Positions 60,427-64,000 of a stretch of DNA of 64,000 bases are shown here, in pieces. A model generated the notes under the pieces. The model was not told where the DNA came from and searched no databases. It was given only the letters and a program-made list of their open reading frames with translations. This DNA is from Chrysaora quinquecirrha. Its lineage: Eukaryota > Cnidaria > Scyphozoa > Semaeostomeae > Pelagiidae. The DNA lies in the NCBI GenBank assembly GCA_014526335.1, contig JACTAT010000056.1, positions 162,968 through 226,967 of the forward strand, given 5' to 3'. The translations under genes were made by a program, and so were the position numbers. Position 1 is the first letter of the stretch. The number at the start of each line of letters is the position of its first letter.

Positions 60427-61569
60427 AGGATTTGTTTAGAGTTTATTGCAGTAAAGATTTTGAATTATGCCTAACGAATATGAACAGATATTTTTTATTG
60501 TACCTTCTACGTCTGCTTCTATTACGACGTTCTGTATGTTCCAAGTTCTAAGTTTCCTTGCGTAGAACGCTTTGGAGCTTTTGAGATTTGGATCTTTTAT
60601 ATCGATGTTAATCACAGTAAACAATTAACAAGGGTGATTCCATTCATTGGCAGTCAAAACCATTCGACAAAACCTGTAAGCTACGCATGCATAAAATGAT
60701 TCTTCCACCTTAGGTCACACAGACATAACAAGTGTCTCTTTTCTTATAGCACCTAAGGAACATCTGGTACTACAATCTAATAAACAGAGGTGAAACTTAA
60801 GGAACTTAGGAAGTAGACCTTGAGTTTCTGGGTTCTTTACAAAATAAACATAGGGACCCTATGGGCATGTTCGAAGAACGACTCTGATTAATTACAGCTA
60901 ATTGTTGTCAAATGATGAAAGAAGTTTGTCGCTATGCATAACAACGATGACAATGATTATGAAGATCATGGTGGCGGTTACGATGATGATGAAGATGATG
61001 ACGATGATGACCATGAGATGATTATCATGACGCTAGCTTAGATTGACAAAGGGGCTTGCGGGCTGCCATTGTGAACGACCAACCGCAAATTGCGCATCAA
61101 TGGCCCAAACAATGGCTTAAATGACATTCTTGGGATGCTTAGTATTGTTACATTTTTTCCATTGTTCAAGCGTTGGTTAGTTAGTGAGTTAGTGAGTGAG
61201 TGAGTGAGTGAGTGAGTGAGTTAGTTAGTACATAAGAAAGCTTAAATCAAGTGTAAAGAACAGTTGTTGACATTCTCGTTTCGTGTTGCTTGAATGAGAA
61301 ATTTTAATAATTTAATCTGCAGTTTCTTTGGAACTTTATCTGTCTTTGGAACTTTATCTGTCTAACAAAATCGTGATTCTTCGCTAGTTTTATTCTCAAT
61401 TTGCCACAGACGTTCGTTTATGGATAAAAAGTTTCAAAAAGGTGAAACAAGATCCAAGGTTTACAGTGGTTTTTGTTACGATACCAATTGTTGAAGGGAA
61501 AACAAGTAAGGGCAAGACAATAACAGCAAGGAATTTTAGGCCATTCGTTCTTGAAAGTACAGCGAAATC
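60427..61569. other. Intergenic, simple repeats only
   Basis: GAT-rich sequence lies at about 60945-61020, and a GAGT-type tetranucleotide run (gtgagtgagtgag) at 61171-61231. No gene recognised. Confidence 0.5.
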
Positions 61570-62190
61570 ATGGGAAGTTCTCCGAGCAAAGAAGATTTTT
61601 ACTTCGATGGAAATTTAAGATTTCAAAAATCTCGACATATACGCTCAGATATTGATATCTCGCTAAAGCGACCTATAAATGTTCGCTTGACACCACATTT
61701 TACGACTGCTGACAAACCAGGAAACTCTATTTTATACACTTTGCAGCTGAACTTTTATAATGAAAGAAATAACGAAAATGATGAACTGTCCTCCTCAACT
61801 GAGTCTTCGGATAGCAGTTTAGATGGCCTAGCAAATAAATTCACGACGAATTTGGAGTTTCATGAAATTGTCAAGCGAGAGAGGAAGAAAATCACTGTTG
61901 GAATTGAAAGAAAAACGTCTATTGTAAAAGATAATTGCTGGACGGGAAAAGCAAATAAGATTGAAAAAGAAGACAGGAGATTGTGTTTTTCTGGTCGATT
62001 AAATGCAAAAAATAAGGAGGAAGATTGTTTATTGGATTTCGATTTGATTTTATGCCCTGGGGAACTGATTGTACCAGACTCAGGGAATGAATGGTTGCTA
62101 ATTGGAAGTTTTTATATAAATAATCTAAAAGAGAAAAAGAGTTATAAATGGAGAGCTGCTGTTCCACGAGAATTAAATGAAGTCGATTAA
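61570..62190 (+). CDS. Uncharacterised protein with N-myristoylation motif
   Basis: An uninterrupted 206-codon frame starts in a good context (atcATGGG) and ends before an AT-rich tail with ATTAAA near 62240. The N-terminus MGSSPSKED has Gly2 and Ser6, the classical N-myristoylation pattern, with a nearby Lys that could help membrane binding. A serine- and acid-rich stretch (about 76-92) divides two parts containing alternating hydrophobic residues (SILYTLQLNFY; EEDCLLDFDLIL), which suggests beta strands. There are no transmembrane segments and no family I recognise. Single exon. Membrane-peripheral localisation is inferred only from the motif. Confidence 0.6.
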   Translation: MGSSPSKEDFYFDGNLRFQKSRHIRSDIDISLKRPINVRLTPHFTTADKPGNSILYTLQLNFYNERNNENDELSSSTESSDSSLDGLANKFTTNLEFHEIVKRERKKITVGIERKTSIVKDNCWTGKANKIEKEDRRLCFSGRLNAKNKEEDCLLDFDLILCPGELIVPDSGNEWLLIGSFYINNLKEKKSYKWRAAVPRELNEVD

Positions 62191-62499
62191 TTAGTAGCTT
62201 GGTTAGGTACTGTATACGTAGTTATGTAGAAATGTTTTGATTAAATTTACAATGTTTCAAGAAAAAGCTTCATGATTTTGCTTGTAGCCTTACCTATCTA
62301 AAAAGCATTGGCACTGACCTTGTCAAACACTTTTTCATAAGAAACTTTTTATATGAAACTCAGTACAGTACTGGTTTGCACTGCCCTGGGTTGTGGAGCA
62401 GCTAATTAACTTTCAGGACTGGTTCAGAGCTGTTAAGAAACTTTTCACACCTGCCATGTTTCAGAGAAGCAAAAAGCAAATAGCATTCTTTTTCGTAAG

Positions 62500-62600
62500 T
62501 CTATTGGCCCCAAGTCTATTTCTCAATGGCCTTCTCCAAAGGTCCACGATTCCTTGGAAACAAAGTCCTGTGTTCCACGGAATTGTGGCCATGTCGGTCC
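62500..62600. repeat. Repeat related to the interior of the hAT MITE
   Basis: It shares tctatttctcaatggcc and ccttctccaaaggtccac with 19780-19820. A short dispersed copy. Confidence 0.45.
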
Positions 62601-62807
62601 CAAAGCACGCAATAACACACAATTTTCGACAATTCACGCCATAACACACGATATAACTTTATCCTCCTGGATGGGATAGAACTTAATTTTCACATGCACA
62701 AAGCAAGTTTCTCTCTGCGGGTTTAAGAGATAGCGGGTTCTAGCTTGGTGAGTTCAAGATTTTTAGCGTCCGAGGGCAACACACATTTTTCTATAAGAAA
62801 TCGACTA

Positions 62808-63165
62808 TACACGCTTTTTTTTTATAAGGAACCTACCTCAAGGCCTAGTTCTTAAAGTTCCTTATTTTCGGACCTCTTTTGAGGCAATTGTAGTTCAAAA
62901 AGTTCCTTAATAGTTCCTTAATTTTGATTGCACATACAGTGGTCTTAACAATAAAAGAGAGACACTTGTATGTAAGCAGAGCTTGAGACTACTCAAAGAA
63001 ACATAGGATACATGTTTAACGTACAATTTATGTGATTTTCGACTGCAAATGAATGGAACTGGCTTTCTAATTCTTGATTATTTGCAGTGATAAAAATATT
63101 CAACAATGAAAAGTTCCTTAGTGATTTTCTCTTAAGTAGTATAAGTTCTTTAAATTTTCGGGCCT
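62808..63165. mobile_element. Second copy of the intron 7 MITE
   Basis: It begins tacacgcttttttttataag and shares cctcaaggcctagttcttaa and agtataagttctttaaattt with 34011-34375. The right terminal repeat is lost. Confidence 0.6.
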
Positions 63166-63169
63166 TCTC

Positions 63170-64000
63170 GCCCATATTGACAAAGAAGTAAAAAAGTGGC
63201 TAAGAAACCGTAGTTACAGTAATGTTTCTTTAAATAAACTATGAAGTATTTCATAGGGTTTTGCTTAAGTTTTGAGCGAAGTTTCAAATGGATCTATAGC
63301 TATGCAGGCTCAAAACTGAATATATTTAAAAATATTGAAACTCAAAAAAATTATAACCAGCAAGGTATTCTTATGAAACATGTGTTAAGCATTATCGTGC
63401 TAAAAAGGAGCAAAATCAGCTTAGTTGTGGGTCACAGATTTGGGTCTCAGTCTCAGTCAACGCAAATATAGAAATTCTTGAAGCCGAAGAAGAATACATA
63501 CTTGGTGATTGTTTGGATTCGAAAAACACAGTACTTTTGTTTTTAACTCTTTGGGTAGTCGAGCACTACTTTCTTATAACCCACTTTCTCAGCAATTAAG
63601 CCCTAGAGCGCATACTGTATTCTTTCTCCCCTCTGGTATAGAATAACTCATGTTAACAAAGGTGACATGTCTTAAGTCCGGAGAAGTAAAGCGCAACTTT
63701 TGAAGTTCGTAGATGGGAAATTATTCAGTAAAGGATTTTCAAGAAGAGCTTAAAAACAAGGAAAAAGGTAAATAAATATGTTTGATTATTATCTGGTATT
63801 AACATTTTAATTTCCTTCATCGTCATCAGAATGGCTAAAACATTTTCCGATCTGATGTCGCTTGCCCAAATCAATTTCCCTCTCACTGTCGTGGAATAGT
63901 GGATCCTAGGAGAGGGATACGGAGACCGTACGGCGGAATTTAATGATGAAGAAGCAGACGACGAAAAATTTTGAATTGATTTTGAGTTTTGAAACATATT
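63170..64000. other. Unresolved window end
   Basis: A minus-strand frame at 63725-63997 (starting MFQNSKSIQNFSSSASSSL) may be part of a gene that extends past the edge, but no domain or splice site supports it. The rest shows nothing recognisable. Confidence 0.2.

Overview
The window is animal nuclear DNA. Protein-coding genes are split by GT-AG introns, the gene families are metazoan (eEF2 with an intron right after the ATG, a TRIM71/LIN-41-type TRIM-NHL protein, SERINC, secretory cyclophilins, a rhodopsin-like GPCR fragment, a THAP domain), and the intergenic DNA is full of MITEs, tRNA-type SINEs, minisatellites and a long satellite array. A non-bilaterian invertebrate, most likely a cnidarian, is my best guess. 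That is inference from gene style, not a proven identification.

Layout. 1-17.6 kb is repeat land: a short hAT derivative (729-1439) with an empty site at 11.95 kb; a CAGTTGCY minisatellite (2.09-4.51 kb); a TTAA-flanked piggyBac-like MITE (4863-5412); two minisatellite arrays (6.06-7.93 kb); SINE and MITE copies; a 1244-bp foldback element with a perfect 10-bp target duplication (14498-15741); and a GPCR fragment. 17.64-26.79 kb is a 185-bp satellite with a 1107-bp (6-mer) higher-order repeat, interrupted by a 5'-truncated LINE and a hAT MITE. 27.57-41.07 kb is the minus-strand eEF2 gene (13 coding exons). Its introns carry four candidate box C/D snoRNAs in two paralogous pairs. 44.71-47.80 kb is a two-exon TRIM-NHL gene (minus). 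49.6-52.1 kb holds SINEs, a THAP fragment and a decayed duplicate. 52.12-54.16 kb is an intronless SERINC joined to a C-terminal domain with papain-like cysteine protease features. 54.86-60.43 kb is a head-to-head pair of paralogous secretory cyclophilins. 61.57-62.19 kb is an orphan with an N-myristoylation motif.

What links the genes. eEF2, its intronic snoRNAs and its TOP-like 5' end form a typical translation/ribosome-biogenesis unit. The two cyclophilins come from one inverted duplication. The most novel item is the SERINC-peptidase-like fusion. eEF2 and the SERINC gene each need one extra base in a homopolymer run to read through, and one cyclophilin probably needs one base near its start. 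Undercalled homopolymers in the assembly are the likeliest explanation.
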